From Ammoniphilus resinae (lineage in GTDB: Bacteria; Bacillota; Bacilli; Aneurinibacillales; RAOX-1): 64,000 bases of DNA. The translations under genes and the position numbers were made by a program. The notes below the pieces were generated by a model, which saw only the letters and a list, made by a program, of their open reading frames with translations, did not search any database and was not told the origin of the DNA. The stretch covers positions 1 to 64,000 of the forward strand of contig NZ_JAGGKT010000004.1 in NCBI RefSeq assembly GCF_017873965.1, written 5' to 3'. Of this stretch, positions 7,923 to 15,735 are shown piece by piece. Within the stretch, counting starts at the first letter, position 1. Each line of letters starts with the position of its first letter.

Positions 7923-8495
7923 TTAAATCCTTGATTTCCGTGCGGATATTTCATATCTCACCGTTGCATCATCGGTCCAGGAGGGTGGAAGTTGCTGTAA
8001 AAGGTTACGTAATTCTCCCACTGAAGAAATACTGTATCTGTACTTCTTTTTCTCCCGGTCGTAATAATGACTCCCATAGCTGGTTAGACCGTAATGATCT
8101 ATAACAGTCAGGATCTTGGTCTCTAACTCCGAGTCAGCGATTACATCCCTCTTATAAATAACCAGGCTTATGGAAAAATCCTCTAACACTCGTTCTAGTG
8201 GTTTCGCATTTTTAATCTTCGAACGGTAAATTTTGATATACTCTTCAATTTCCATGGATTTAGTATCCGTCCAACCAGCTGCTCGTTGTAAGCCACCACC
8301 CATGGTATAACCGGCGCGTGAACCCAAGTACTTCCATAGTTCTTTTTCAGAGCCATGTTCCACGAGGGACCAATCCCTTGCCCGCTGCTTATTATCTGAT
8401 TCCCATACGTTGTTATCGCCTTGCTTAATAAACAACATCATGAAACCCTCATCATCTTTATAGATGGCACGATTATACTCAATGCTATAACTCAT
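7923..8495 (-). CDS. Hypothetical protein, paralogue of the next gene downstream
   Basis: A 190-residue soluble protein starting at an ATG preceded by GGGGAGAGAAAG. It is related to the 186-residue product downstream (shared NR.IY start, LWKYLGSRAG, IEEYIKIYR). Its C-terminal half contains a Tyr-rich YDREKKKYRYS segment absent from the paralogue. Function unknown. Confidence 0.65.
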   Translation of the reverse strand: MSYSIEYNRAIYKDDEGFMMLFIKQGDNNVWESDNKQRARDWSLVEHGSEKELWKYLGSRAGYTMGGGLQRAAGWTDTKSMEIEEYIKIYRSKIKNAKPLERVLEDFSISLVIYKRDVIADSELETKILTVIDHYGLTSYGSHYYDREKKKYRYSISSVGELRNLLQQLPPSWTDDATVRYEISARKSRI

Positions 8496-8530
8496 CTTTC
8501 TCTCCCCTTATCTGGTTCTTAAAAAGAAAA

Positions 8531-8562
8531 GAAGAGATCCGATAATAATCCGGGATCTCTTC
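8531..8562 (-). terminator. Gene-proximal terminator-like hairpin
   Basis: GAAGAGATCC and GGATCTCTTC pair around an A/T-rich loop with TTTTCTTTTT after it on the minus strand. It lies between the 47-residue gene and the 190-residue gene, about 25 nt before the latter's ribosome binding site. Confidence 0.6.
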
Positions 8563-8571
8563 ATCTCCAAC

Positions 8572-8715
8572 TTACTGCTCTGATTCATCATCAAAGTCCA
8601 AAAGAACAACATGGCAGGTATCACATACGACAGATACATTAACTCCACCGTACATCACACATTCAATCTGATGGCCTACATGTTCTTTTAACTCTAGATA
8701 AGACGATACGCTCAT
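8572..8715 (-). CDS. Small 47-residue cysteine-containing protein
   Basis: The ATG at 8715 follows GAGGAGGCATTTACG. The product starts MSVSSYLELK, contains CDTC, and ends in an acidic tail (DFDDESEQ). It sits between the 11-codon frame at 8730-8765 and a terminator-like hairpin, in the operon led by L2. The good start site and operon position support a real gene; function unknown. Confidence 0.6.
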   Translation of the reverse strand: MSVSSYLELKEHVGHQIECVMYGGVNVSVVCDTCHVVLLDFDDESEQ

Positions 8716-8729
8716 CGTAAATGCCTCCT

Positions 8730-8765
8730 CTACTTTTCAATTCTCTCCTCTGAAGTATCAGCCAT
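8730..8765 (-). CDS. Possible 11-residue leader peptide
   Basis: AAAAGGAGAGATGTACAA precedes an ATG that opens MADTSEERIEK and stops 14 nt before the next gene's start. It is the first frame after leader L2, and its 3' half contains GAGGAGAG. Size and position resemble the short frame after L1. Confidence 0.35.
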   Translation of the reverse strand: MADTSEERIEK

Positions 8766-9007
8766 TTGTACATCTCTCCTTTTAAGTTTGATTGGTATTT
8801 GGTATGGGGCGAAAAGAAAAAAACGCCCTTGCACAGCAACCGATTCAATTCCATACGGAATGCACTACAAATAAAGTAGCGTCAGTCACTCTGCAAGAGC
8901 GTATGTCCTTAAAGGATTAAGCCTCCTAATCGCGTGATTGGGAGTGGGGAATGAAGGAAATCATCTGAAATATATTATTATTTTACCATGGCATCTTTGA
9001 AATGAAA
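8766..9007 (-). promoter_or_regulatory. Leader L2: promoter, A-N-G-C hairpin and long terminator
   Basis: On the minus strand: -10 TAAAAT (8980-8985) with TTTCAT 16 nt upstream; hairpin AAUC-ACGC-GAUU with flanking CUCCC/GGGAG-like bases (8922-8944); then GGCTTAATCC, GGACAT, and a long hairpin whose base is an 11-bp perfect stem (8823-8833 with 8892-8902) followed by seven T. CCATACCAAATACC and AAAAGGAGAGAT follow. It controls the operon running from 8765 leftwards. Confidence 0.75.
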
Positions 9008-9049
9008 ACAAAATACCTGGTAATTTCAGCAAATCTAGCAAATCATGGT

Positions 9050-9400
9050 ATAATATAAACAAGGATAATAGCAGCTCCTCAAGGGAAGGTCAGCTCACCC
9101 CGATATGAAAGGGGGTGAGATATAGTGTCGGTTTACGAAGGAATAAGTTTGATGATTAGTTTTGGCTCACTAGTGGCAATGATTACATTAGCGATCGCAA
9201 ACAATAACCGAGACAAAAGAAAATAGACCTCCCCTTGAGCCGCAAGCTAGGTGGAAGGTCTATTTCATTTTAGACTATTTTGAGCTGATCACCGTGAGGT
9301 GAACTATTATGCCTGCCGGTAGATGTTAGCAGCATCTTCCGGCTTTTATTTTGCTATTTATTATCTCCCATTATACACCAAAAAAAGAGAAAATCCAATT
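9050..9400 (+). ncRNA. Likely type I toxin mRNA and antitoxin RNA region
   Basis: The region around the holin-like toxin frame contains strong secondary structure. CTCCTCAAGGGAAGGTC upstream of the toxin is echoed downstream (CTCCCCTTGAGCC...GGAAGGTCT), and a terminator hairpin GCCGGTAGATG/CATCTTCCGGC (about 9316-9344) is followed by TTTTATTTTG. This layout is that of type I toxin-antitoxin loci, where a second RNA shares repeats with the toxin mRNA. The antitoxin RNA's ends cannot be fixed from sequence alone. Confidence 0.45.
9125..9226 (+). CDS. Holin-like small membrane toxin (type I TA)
   Basis: GTG preceded by AAAGGGGGTGAG opens 33 codons. The product has the hallmark SVYE...LMISFG start of the putative holin-like toxin family, one hydrophobic transmembrane segment and a basic tail (NNNRDKRK). 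Such peptides insert in the membrane and are silenced by an antisense RNA. It is the only plus-strand gene in the first 13 kb and probably acts in plasmid maintenance. Confidence 0.8.
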   Translation: MSVYEGISLMISFGSLVAMITLAIANNNRDKRK

Positions 9401-9504
9401 CTCATTGTTTATTCTCCTATCTATGGACCTTGTATTTTTGGTAATATAGACAGAGGTCCATATAGTACAAGGATTTTTCCCTACAATATCACTCCCTAGA
9501 AATA

Positions 9505-10422
9505 TTATAAAGCCAAAGCGTACTGACCTTCTGGCATTTCTATGATATCGAGAGGATTTTGGAACGGAACAACAATAGGATCAACTCCTCTTTTCCTTCG
9601 ATTTAGATGACTTTGTGGCCAGGATGCATATTCGTGATAAATCGCATCCAAGTCACTATCCGTTGGATTTCCACGTGTACACCACCCAATTTTTTCGGCT
9701 ACCGCGAAAAAAACATCATAATCTTCATTCGGATTTTCTCTCCCTTTCTGAATCATGAGAAGCGACGTTTTCACCGACGTTCCACTATGAAAAAAAGTCT
9801 GAGTAGGAAATCCTATGACTCCTAATAAACGATTGTTTTCTATAGCCCATTTGCGGAAGGGGGTTTCCTTTTTATTGGCTAACATGCTGTCAGGGACCAC
9901 CATGCCAAGAATCCCGCCATCCTTGAGATTACGTAACCCGTATTCAACAAAGGCCACTTCACTCTTAAATTTCCCTCCACTAGCAAAGTCAAAATCAACT
10001 TTTAATCCGAACGGAGGATTGCCAATGCAGTAATCAAATGGTTCGTCAAAGGTAACCTGTAATGCATCCTCCTGCAGGATGTTAGCCTTAGGATAACAGA
10101 TCTGGGCGACTTTTGAAGCCTCAGACATAATTTCAATTCCAACAACATCACACGTTGAAGGGAGATGTTCAAAAAATCCACCAGACCCGCAACTGGGTTC
10201 TAAAATACGTCCTCCCTCAATGCCTAACATTTTGATAACAAACTCGGTTACATTTTCCGGGGTAAAGAACTGTCCATTGTCCCAGCCGGTTCTCACCAGG
10301 CCTCCAATACCACTGTAAGATTGTTTAATAAATTGGATTTCTTCATCCGTTAACGATTCTTTCTCAAGTAATTCTCTTACCTGTTCGTTTTGTGTAATCC
10401 TCTTCCGCTCTTTTCTTCCCAT
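9505..10422 (-). CDS. N6-adenine DNA methyltransferase
   Basis: The product has 305 residues from the ATG at 10422, chosen because GGGAGAGAATGAC lies in front and a longer in-frame start would run through a terminator-like hairpin. The AdoMet motif is ILEPSCGSGG and the catalytic motif IV is NPPFG, as in HsdM-like gamma-class amino-methyltransferases. It likely methylates adenine. No specificity subunit or endonuclease is seen beside it. It may act as an orphan anti-restriction enzyme. Confidence 0.85.
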   Translation of the reverse strand: MGRKERKRITQNEQVRELLEKESLTDEEIQFIKQSYSGIGGLVRTGWDNGQFFTPENVTEFVIKMLGIEGGRILEPSCGSGGFFEHLPSTCDVVGIEIMSEASKVAQICYPKANILQEDALQVTFDEPFDYCIGNPPFGLKVDFDFASGGKFKSEVAFVEYGLRNLKDGGILGMVVPDSMLANKKETPFRKWAIENNRLLGVIGFPTQTFFHSGTSVKTSLLMIQKGRENPNEDYDVFFAVAEKIGWCTRGNPTDSDLDAIYHEYASWPQSHLNRRKRGVDPIVVPFQNPLDIIEMPEGQYALAL

Positions 10423-10455
10423 GTCATTCTCTCCCATTCTGTATGAAGTAAAAAA

Positions 10456-10473
10456 GAGGCAGCTAGCTGCCTC
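10456..10473 (-). terminator. Gene-proximal terminator-like hairpin before N6 methyltransferase
   Basis: The perfect palindrome GAGGCAGCTAGCTGCCTC is followed on the minus strand by TTTTTTACTTC, about 17 nt before GGGAGAGA of the methyltransferase. Confidence 0.7.
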
Positions 10474-10493
10474 CGAATCACTCAAATTGATTT

Positions 10494-11144
10494 TTATTTA
10501 TCAATGACTATACGTATCCCAAGGGATTCGTTATCTACTAACATATGCTCCACTCGATAATTACCCGGTTTCAATGTGAAATGGACACCTAACGTATCAT
10601 CCTGTATATAGCAAGGATCTGCTGCTATCCAATCCGTCTTCTCAACCAAGGTAAAGGTATCCAACACTTCCATTTTCAGATCGGTTAGATTGATTTTTTC
10701 TCCAAAAAAAATCATGATCCCACCGTCATTTAACCGAAAAACGGGGTACATGCCATCGGCGCCCCAAGTGGAGACGATATAAGCAACATCCGGTTCTTTG
10801 GTATCGATCTGAAACTTTCTCTCATTTGTCCACCCTAAGCGATCATAAGAGTTATCCTGGATTATAGACCACATAAACCAACAATTCTCATTTCGGATAC
10901 TTTCCAAAAAAGCATCGATTTCCACCACATCCTGTTTAACGAAGGCTGAGAATTGATGATGGGAGGGGCGAAATTTTAGTTTATAGGCTTCAGCTACCAT
11001 CTGCATTGCTTTTTTTGCATTGCGTCCCCATATTTTTAAACCCAAAGGTTTACCACTTCCAGCTGTCCATAATTTTTGGCTGGATTCTCTTAGAATTGCC
11101 ACTCTCGCAGTATCGATATAAACGGATCCCAACAATTTACTCAT
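10494..11144 (-). CDS. Hypothetical protein with DUF4241-like C-terminus
   Basis: The product has 216 residues from the ATG at 11144, which has AAAAGGTGATTTG before it. The C-terminal third contains AADPCYI followed by LKPGNYRV, a pattern I associate with the uncharacterised DUF4241 family. The rest is not recognised. It lies between the N6 methyltransferase and a run of small genes in one operon. Confidence 0.6.
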   Translation of the reverse strand: MSKLLGSVYIDTARVAILRESSQKLWTAGSGKPLGLKIWGRNAKKAMQMVAEAYKLKFRPSHHQFSAFVKQDVVEIDAFLESIRNENCWFMWSIIQDNSYDRLGWTNERKFQIDTKEPDVAYIVSTWGADGMYPVFRLNDGGIMIFFGEKINLTDLKMEVLDTFTLVEKTDWIAADPCYIQDDTLGVHFTLKPGNYRVEHMLVDNESLGIRIVIDK

Positions 11145-11178
11145 CAAATCACCTTTTCTCAAGTAATGTGATAAACAA

Positions 11179-11203
11179 ATAGAGAGACTCGGAGTCCCTC
11201 TAT
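11179..11203 (-). terminator. Gene-proximal terminator-like hairpin
   Basis: ATAGAGGGACT and AGTCTCTCTAT pair on the minus strand, followed by TTGTTT, about 25 nt before the AAAAGGTG site of the 216-residue gene. Confidence 0.5.
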
Positions 11204-11219
11204 TCCACTCAGAAACGCT

Positions 11220-11402
11220 TCATTTCGTGAAAAAAATTTTCATATCCTGAAGTGTTTGTTGCTTTACATATTTTTCTTCCCGAACTTGGGCTAATCGCTC
11301 TAATAATGTTCTTTCCTCTCGATCCAAGGAAAGGATCTCATTTTCCATTATGCACATCATTTTTTCATGATATGGCATAAAATCAACCGCATGGATTCCC
11401 AT
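11220..11402 (-). CDS. Small coiled-coil-like hypothetical protein
   Basis: A 60-residue protein with AAAGGAGGA in front of the ATG. The central part (about 20-50) is rich in Glu, Arg and Leu with heptad-like spacing, suggesting a short coiled coil. Function unknown. Confidence 0.5.
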   Translation of the reverse strand: MGIHAVDFMPYHEKMMCIMENEILSLDREERTLLERLAQVREEKYVKQQTLQDMKIFFTK

Positions 11403-11415
11403 TTTGGGTCCTCCT

Positions 11416-11748
11416 TTATACGAAAGGATAATAACCGATTAACAACTCCGGATTTGGGGATTTGGCAATAGTATCTTCTCTGACGCTTTGGATCGCATCC
11501 AGATATACCTTCGAACCTTGATCTCCTGTGTTACCTCCGTATATATTACACATTGCCGAAAGCAAAGTAATTTTAAACATTTCGCAGTCAGACACATTCG
11601 TTTCAGCCGTCTTATCGATCTTTTCACATAGATCGTAGACAAATTGATAACGGTATAATGGAGCTATTTCAGCGGTATATTTCATATTGTTGTAATCACA
11701 GCTGTCACATTTAATTCCACGTATACGTAACTCAATGGCATCTTTCAA
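11416..11748 (-). CDS. Hypothetical 110-residue protein
   Basis: TTG start preceded by AAGGGAGGAT. The protein contains CDSC near the N-terminus and further cysteines, with no recognised family. It is 13 nt upstream of the 60-residue gene in the same operon. Confidence 0.5.
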   Translation of the reverse strand: MKDAIELRIRGIKCDSCDYNNMKYTAEIAPLYRYQFVYDLCEKIDKTAETNVSDCEMFKITLLSAMCNIYGGNTGDQGSKVYLDAIQSVREDTIAKSPNPELLIGYYPFV

Positions 11749-11772
11749 TTTTTTATCCTCCCTTAATGGACC

Positions 11773-11994
11773 TTACACACTACGTTGACGATTTTTTGAG
11801 TGAAGTTGACGTAGTTGATTGATATTTACTACCTTTTCATTTTCGAAAAGAATGATGTCAATCTCACCCCATCTTTTCGCCATACGTTTTCTCTCTAGTT
11901 CATTTCCAAATTCAAAAATCTCTTGCGGAAAATCAAGTTCTATCGTCCCGATATGAACTGCTTTCTCAAACCCGCTATTTTGTAAATTTTCCAT
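11773..11994 (-). CDS. Hypothetical 73-residue protein
   Basis: ATG preceded by AAGGAGAGTG. Charged and soluble with a basic C-terminus (SKNRQRSV). A strong terminator-like hairpin stands immediately upstream of its ribosome binding site. Function unknown. Confidence 0.5.
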   Translation of the reverse strand: MENLQNSGFEKAVHIGTIELDFPQEIFEFGNELERKRMAKRWGEIDIILFENEKVVNINQLRQLHSKNRQRSV

Positions 11995-12020
11995 GGTTTA
12001 CACTCTCCTTAATAAAAAAA

Positions 12021-12055
12021 GAGAAGTTCAATAATGAATCATTATCGAACTTCTC
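12021..12055 (-). terminator. Gene-proximal terminator-like hairpin
   Basis: GAGAAGTTCgATAATG and CATTATtGAACTTCTC form a long near-perfect stem followed on the minus strand by seven T and then AAGGAGAG of the 73-residue gene, about 15 nt on. Confidence 0.75.
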
Positions 12056-12099
12056 TCCCTCATATTTTTAGGTTATTTTCCAAAAGCTGTTTAACAGTT

Positions 12100-12765
12100 T
12101 TAGATATACTTTCTCAGCACATTTGCTTCCATTGCAGATACCTCACGATAGCTGTTAATCTTAACTGCCTCGCATCCGTCCTTACGGTTAAAGGAGCTAG
12201 CATGAACCTTACAGTCCGTGTTCTCTCCCCAAAAATCACTAAAATATGCTTGAATTAACTCTTTAGGATCGATACAGTTATCATCGGACTCTAAGAGATG
12301 AGTTTTGGTGACTTGGGTTTCTCCAGCAATAATCGTGTAGTCAACAACCAAACTCTTCGCTGGTTGATAGGTATACCCGACTACAGCTTCAATGATTTGT
12401 TGGAACCCTTCTTTTAATAATCCTTCTAAACGTCTTCCACGACTTCCGATGACCTCATCAAAGGCAATAGAGAAAAGAGGAAGGGTCCCGTCAAATAAAA
12501 CGAAACGTGTAGCCATACAGTCAAAAGTATTTTCATCGTCACTTGCCGTGTAATGGACGAATAAAGAATTATTCGGCAAAATCCCTTCCCCTTTCAAATC
12601 ATCAAAAAAGGTAGACAGATGGGTAACATGCACCGAATTAAATTCCCCCCACACTCCGTTAGAGGAATCGACATCCTCATCCAGGTAATGCTCGCGGAGA
12701 TAAGACTCCACTTTCTCCATAATCGTTTCCACTTCAGTCCTTTGCTGCATTAGGTCTAACATCAT
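12100..12765 (-). CDS. Hypothetical 221-residue protein
   Basis: ATG preceded by GAAGGAGAGATGT; first gene behind leader L3. An acidic soluble protein with no motif I recognise. A start a few codons in (MLDLMQQ) is possible. Confidence 0.55.
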   Translation of the reverse strand: MMLDLMQQRTEVETIMEKVESYLREHYLDEDVDSSNGVWGEFNSVHVTHLSTFFDDLKGEGILPNNSLFVHYTASDDENTFDCMATRFVLFDGTLPLFSIAFDEVIGSRGRRLEGLLKEGFQQIIEAVVGYTYQPAKSLVVDYTIIAGETQVTKTHLLESDDNCIDPKELIQAYFSDFWGENTDCKVHASSFNRKDGCEAVKINSYREVSAMEANVLRKYI

Positions 12766-12777
12766 ACATCTCTCCTT

Positions 12778-13010
12778 CTTTTCTTAAATTGGTATTTGGT
12801 ATTGGAAACGCAAAAAAATCGCCTCCTACTGCAAAGACCAAAAAGACATGACTATCCCGTTTAAAAAGGATAGATTCTGGTCGTTCCAGTAGAACGCGAT
12901 TCTTTGAGTCAATATGAAATGGTGTCTGATAGAGACAACTTAAACTTTCGATCCGCATGGTTCGAAATAGGATAGAAAAATCATCAATAAAAATATATGC
13001 TAATTATAGC
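12778..13010 (-). promoter_or_regulatory. Leader L3: promoter, A-N-G-C hairpin and long terminator
   Basis: On the minus strand TATAAT (13003-13008) with an extended -10 TG; hairpin CGAACC-AUGC-GGAUCG (12949-12964, one mismatch); then a long hairpin (about 12817-12901) with one mismatch in 14 base-proximal pairs and an inner CTATCC/GGGATAG stem, followed by seven T, then CCAATACCAAATACC and GGAGAGAT. Same layout as L1, L2, L5, L6 and L7. Confidence 0.7.
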
Positions 13011-13055
13011 ATAACCTGGAAGATCCTTCTACGTTTTTGAACCTTCTGATTTTTG

Positions 13056-13095
13056 TTTATTTTGGTGACATAGTTTAAAATAAGTATAATACGTA
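13056..13095 (+). promoter_or_regulatory. Promoter of plus-strand membrane protein gene
   Basis: TTGGTG, 17 nt, TATAAT, ending about 20 nt before the start region; divergent from the L3 promoter, so the roughly 100-nt gap holds two back-to-back promoters. Confidence 0.55.
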
Positions 13096-13111
13096 TGGTT
13101 GAGGTGATCAG

Positions 13112-14170
13112 ATGAAAAATGTGTTCCAGCCTCTATTTTCGTCCCTTATTAAATTGATTGGATTATCTATACTTGCTGTACCTATACTCGCTATCGTCCA
13201 ATGGTTAACTCCAGATCATATAAAACCGTTTAGTACATATATGGAGTTTCTAGGTTTCTTATGGGAGAATTACATATTGGTATGGGGAGATTGGTTTATT
13301 ATCGTCTTGTTGTCCTATAAGTTTGCAACTTCCTTATCCACCTACTATAAGGTAGCAGAAGAAATCCGAATGCGTCGTTTCATTCAAGAGGTACAACGGT
13401 GGGAACGTACTCCGTATATCCCTCCTCTTATGTTGTATTATCTGATGGCTCCGCCTGTTTCGTATTCACCATATCTTCGTGATTCAGTAACCAATACCTT
13501 TTATAAAACTGTAGTGAATAGTTTCCGAAATCGTGCTTATATGGATTTAGGATTTACAGATGCAGATCCTCAACATAAATCCCATTGGTTGAAGGTCGTA
13601 GGACTATCCAAATGGATACCTCCACTCTTAGGTGGGCTTCTCATTTTGACTTTTTTCTACCAACTCTTTCAAACAAAACCTATGAATGAATGGTTTTTAG
13701 GGTGGGAACGATTCGCGATCCCGCTACTTGTTCTGCTTGGTTCATGGATCGGCCAACAGCTTTATGCCATCATGGTAATTGGAAAAGGAAAGTTGGTAGA
13801 ACAAGCCTTGTTTGAATGCTTTCAGCAAGTAGAGCCACGAATTTCATGGAGAGATGCTTTTCCTGATCGACATTATGGGGAAATTATACTGAAGGCATGG
13901 AGCGCCGCGAGTGAAAGACAACAAAGAAATTACTATGAATTCCAGTGTCGCCCTCTTCCAGCCAACAATGAATTAATTATGGATTGTCCATCTTTAGCTC
14001 CTTATCCGTTTCCATCGCAGTCTATTCCAGAATGGGCCGGGGAAATGGAGGAATATATTTATCAAGAGATTGATCGTTGGCGAGAAGAAAAGCATGATCT
14101 AGCACAAAAAGCGATCTATAAATCCAAAGGAAGAATTGTCCCCTTTGAAAAGAAGAGGAAAACAAAGTAG
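13112..14170 (+). CDS. Integral membrane protein of unknown function
   Basis: The product has 352 residues; the ATG follows GAGGTGATCAG. Hydrophobic segments lie near residues 12-32, 45-68, 168-188 and 200-222, so about four membrane spans, with a long charged C-terminal domain rich in Trp, Pro and Glu and a basic tail. It is one of few plus-strand genes in a minus-strand region and may be a later insertion: its 3' end abuts a minus-strand leader fragment that has lost its gene. Confidence 0.6.
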   Translation: MKNVFQPLFSSLIKLIGLSILAVPILAIVQWLTPDHIKPFSTYMEFLGFLWENYILVWGDWFIIVLLSYKFATSLSTYYKVAEEIRMRRFIQEVQRWERTPYIPPLMLYYLMAPPVSYSPYLRDSVTNTFYKTVVNSFRNRAYMDLGFTDADPQHKSHWLKVVGLSKWIPPLLGGLLILTFFYQLFQTKPMNEWFLGWERFAIPLLVLLGSWIGQQLYAIMVIGKGKLVEQALFECFQQVEPRISWRDAFPDRHYGEIILKAWSAASERQQRNYYEFQCRPLPANNELIMDCPSLAPYPFPSQSIPEWAGEMEEYIYQEIDRWREEKHDLAQKAIYKSKGRIVPFEKKRKTK

Positions 14171-14189
14171 ATAGCATTTGACACGATAT

Positions 14190-14345
14190 TTAAATGGATT
14201 TACTATAACAATAAGGGATGTGACCCTTCACATCTCTCCTTTAAAGTATTATTTGGTATTGGGTTAAGACGTTGCTGGCCTGGTAAACCAGCAACAAGAA
14301 AAAGTCCTGAAGGATGGAACGCACCTCCTATCAGGACTTTTTTCT
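14190..14345 (-). promoter_or_regulatory. Truncated leader without a gene
   Basis: On the minus strand a terminator hairpin (AAGTCCTGA/TCAGGACTTTTT, about 14305-14342) is followed by a second hairpin GTTGCTGG/CCAGCAAC, then CCCAATACCAAATAA and AAAGGAGAGAT. The next frame is only 13 codons (GTG at 14231 to 14190) before the convergent plus-strand gene. It looks like a leader whose gene was deleted or replaced. Confidence 0.45.
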
Positions 14346-14386
14346 GTTCTAATGTAATCTCTCCCTTTTGATAAAGGTGATTTAGG

Positions 14387-14554
14387 TTAATTTAGCAAAG
14401 AAAACCAGGTAACCATCTTATACAATGATAATAACCCAAATGCCAAAGCTACTATTTTACGAATGATCTTCTTGACCTTCTTAACCAAAAACCATACTCC
14501 AATCAATCCGATTGCGATAAAGATATATGTGAAATCAAGATTCGAAAAATCCAT
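14387..14554 (-). CDS. Small membrane protein (55 residues)
   Basis: ATG at 14554 follows GAAAGGGAGAGGAAAAG. The product has a hydrophobic N-terminal segment (YIFIAIGLIGVWFLV), a basic stretch (KKVKKIIRK) and a second hydrophobic segment. It is just downstream of the transglycosylase-like gene. The strong ribosome binding site supports expression; function unknown. Confidence 0.55.
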   Translation of the reverse strand: MDFSNLDFTYIFIAIGLIGVWFLVKKVKKIIRKIVALAFGLLSLYKMVTWFSLLN

Positions 14555-14579
14555 CTTTTCCTCTCCCTTTCAGAATAAT

Positions 14580-14960
14580 TTAAAATAACGCCAATTGCTG
14601 TTTGGTTATTAACGGAGGGATCAACATAGGGATTTGAAATACTCGATCATAGTTTTCTTCAAGATCCCTTAGTCCCCTAGCGTTAAATGAAATACACTCT
14701 TCTGCAGACCAGTGATCTGGTGCTTTCATGTGGCCAGCCGGTGTAATAAGTTCCCCCATCCTTCCACAAAAAGCCCAGGCTTTAGAATCACTCGAAAACC
14801 AAGGAAACTGATAAAGCAGTCTCGAACTCCCCCCTAAGAAGTGGAAGTTTGTTAGTGAATGACGGGAAAAGAGTTCTTTAAAGATCTCATACCTTTTTTC
14901 TTCGGAAAGGTTGACGCTGCCGCCGATCCCGATGACTGGATGATCTTGTTCCGTTATCAT
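14580..14960 (-). pseudogene. C-terminal part of frameshifted transglycosylase-like gene
   Basis: The 126-residue frame begins MITEQDHPVIGIGGSV and continues with FHFLGGSSR, in keeping with the late strands of a TIM-barrel tRNA-guanine-transglycosylase-like enzyme. It overlaps the 3' end of the 282-residue frame upstream, and together they make one natural-looking protein. In its own frame a TAG sits just before the ATG, so expression as a single chain would need a frameshift; separate translation from GGGAG 13 nt upstream is possible. Confidence 0.45.
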
Positions 14961-15735
14961 CTAGATCGAGCAACTCCCAAGGACTTTGAACATGCCAAAT
15001 TTCGATGGGTTTTAACCCCATGGATTTTAGATAGTCTGTATTTTCCTTTGTAGCATCGGGATCCCCCACCACATCTAAGGTGAAATACCCGAATAAGATG
15101 TCGTCTTGATGCTTAAGAAGGAATTGTGCATAAGCCTCTACTTCAATCGGCTCCACGTCTTTTCCTTCTTCAGCTGCTCTCCATGCACTAAAGGCGCCAC
15201 TATCTACCAGTACTTGTAAACCTAACCTTCTACAATGATACTTCCAATTTTCATTCGGATCGTCTCTCATGGAAAAATAACTCATCAGAACAACATTAAA
15301 TCCCTGTTCTTTGGCTAGTTCTAAATCCCGAGGACTCCTCTCTGCCGATGAGGGAAAGTATCTCGTACCTTTTAGGCTAATTCTAAGCAGGCCAGAAGCC
15401 GTTTTTACGAGCTTAGCGATATCAAAGAAGATGATCCTTAAAAGACCCATCAAAGCACTATTAAAACGGCTATATGGCTCCAATTCCTTCCGTGTGGTAG
15501 TACGCTTGTGGTAGATAAATCGAATCGCTTCCCTTAACTTCTTCCGACTAATCGGATTTATTTTCTTTCCTTTTTTGGACCGGAAGAAAAGTGCATCGGA
15601 TTTCACTTCAATAATGTCATTTAAGCATCCCTTACCAGTGGGAAATTCGTAACGGCTGCCAGCATGTACACTCTTTTTCAAGCGGTTAAAAAACCAGCGT
15701 TCTTTTTTCTGAGCCTGAATATCAAAATGGTCCAT
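14887..15735 (-). pseudogene. TGT/DpdA-like transglycosylase, N-terminal part (frameshifted)
   Basis: The product has 282 residues from the ATG at 15735, preceded by GGAGAGTGTGAGAAC. LVDSGAFSAW and FTLDVVGDP are typical of the tRNA-guanine-transglycosylase-like phage/plasmid proteins (DpdA-like) that exchange guanine for 7-deazaguanines in nucleic acid. After WELLDLDD the frame turns into basic nonsense (SSSHRDRRQRQPFRRKKV), while the missing domain continues in the overlapping frame at 14580-14960. No 7-deazaguanine synthesis genes are seen in the window. Family assignment is from motif memory. Confidence 0.45.

Noticed and set aside
12734-12958. 74-residue frame in leader L3
   Set aside because: It runs through the promoter-proximal hairpin and the terminator; codons reflect RNA structure and there is no ribosome binding site at its start.
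14300-14345. T-box riboswitch (GGATGGAACGCACC resembles the T-box sequence on the plus strand)
   Set aside because: No stem I or specifier region and no downstream aminoacyl-tRNA or amino-acid gene on that strand; the hairpin is explained as a terminator in the minus-strand leader.
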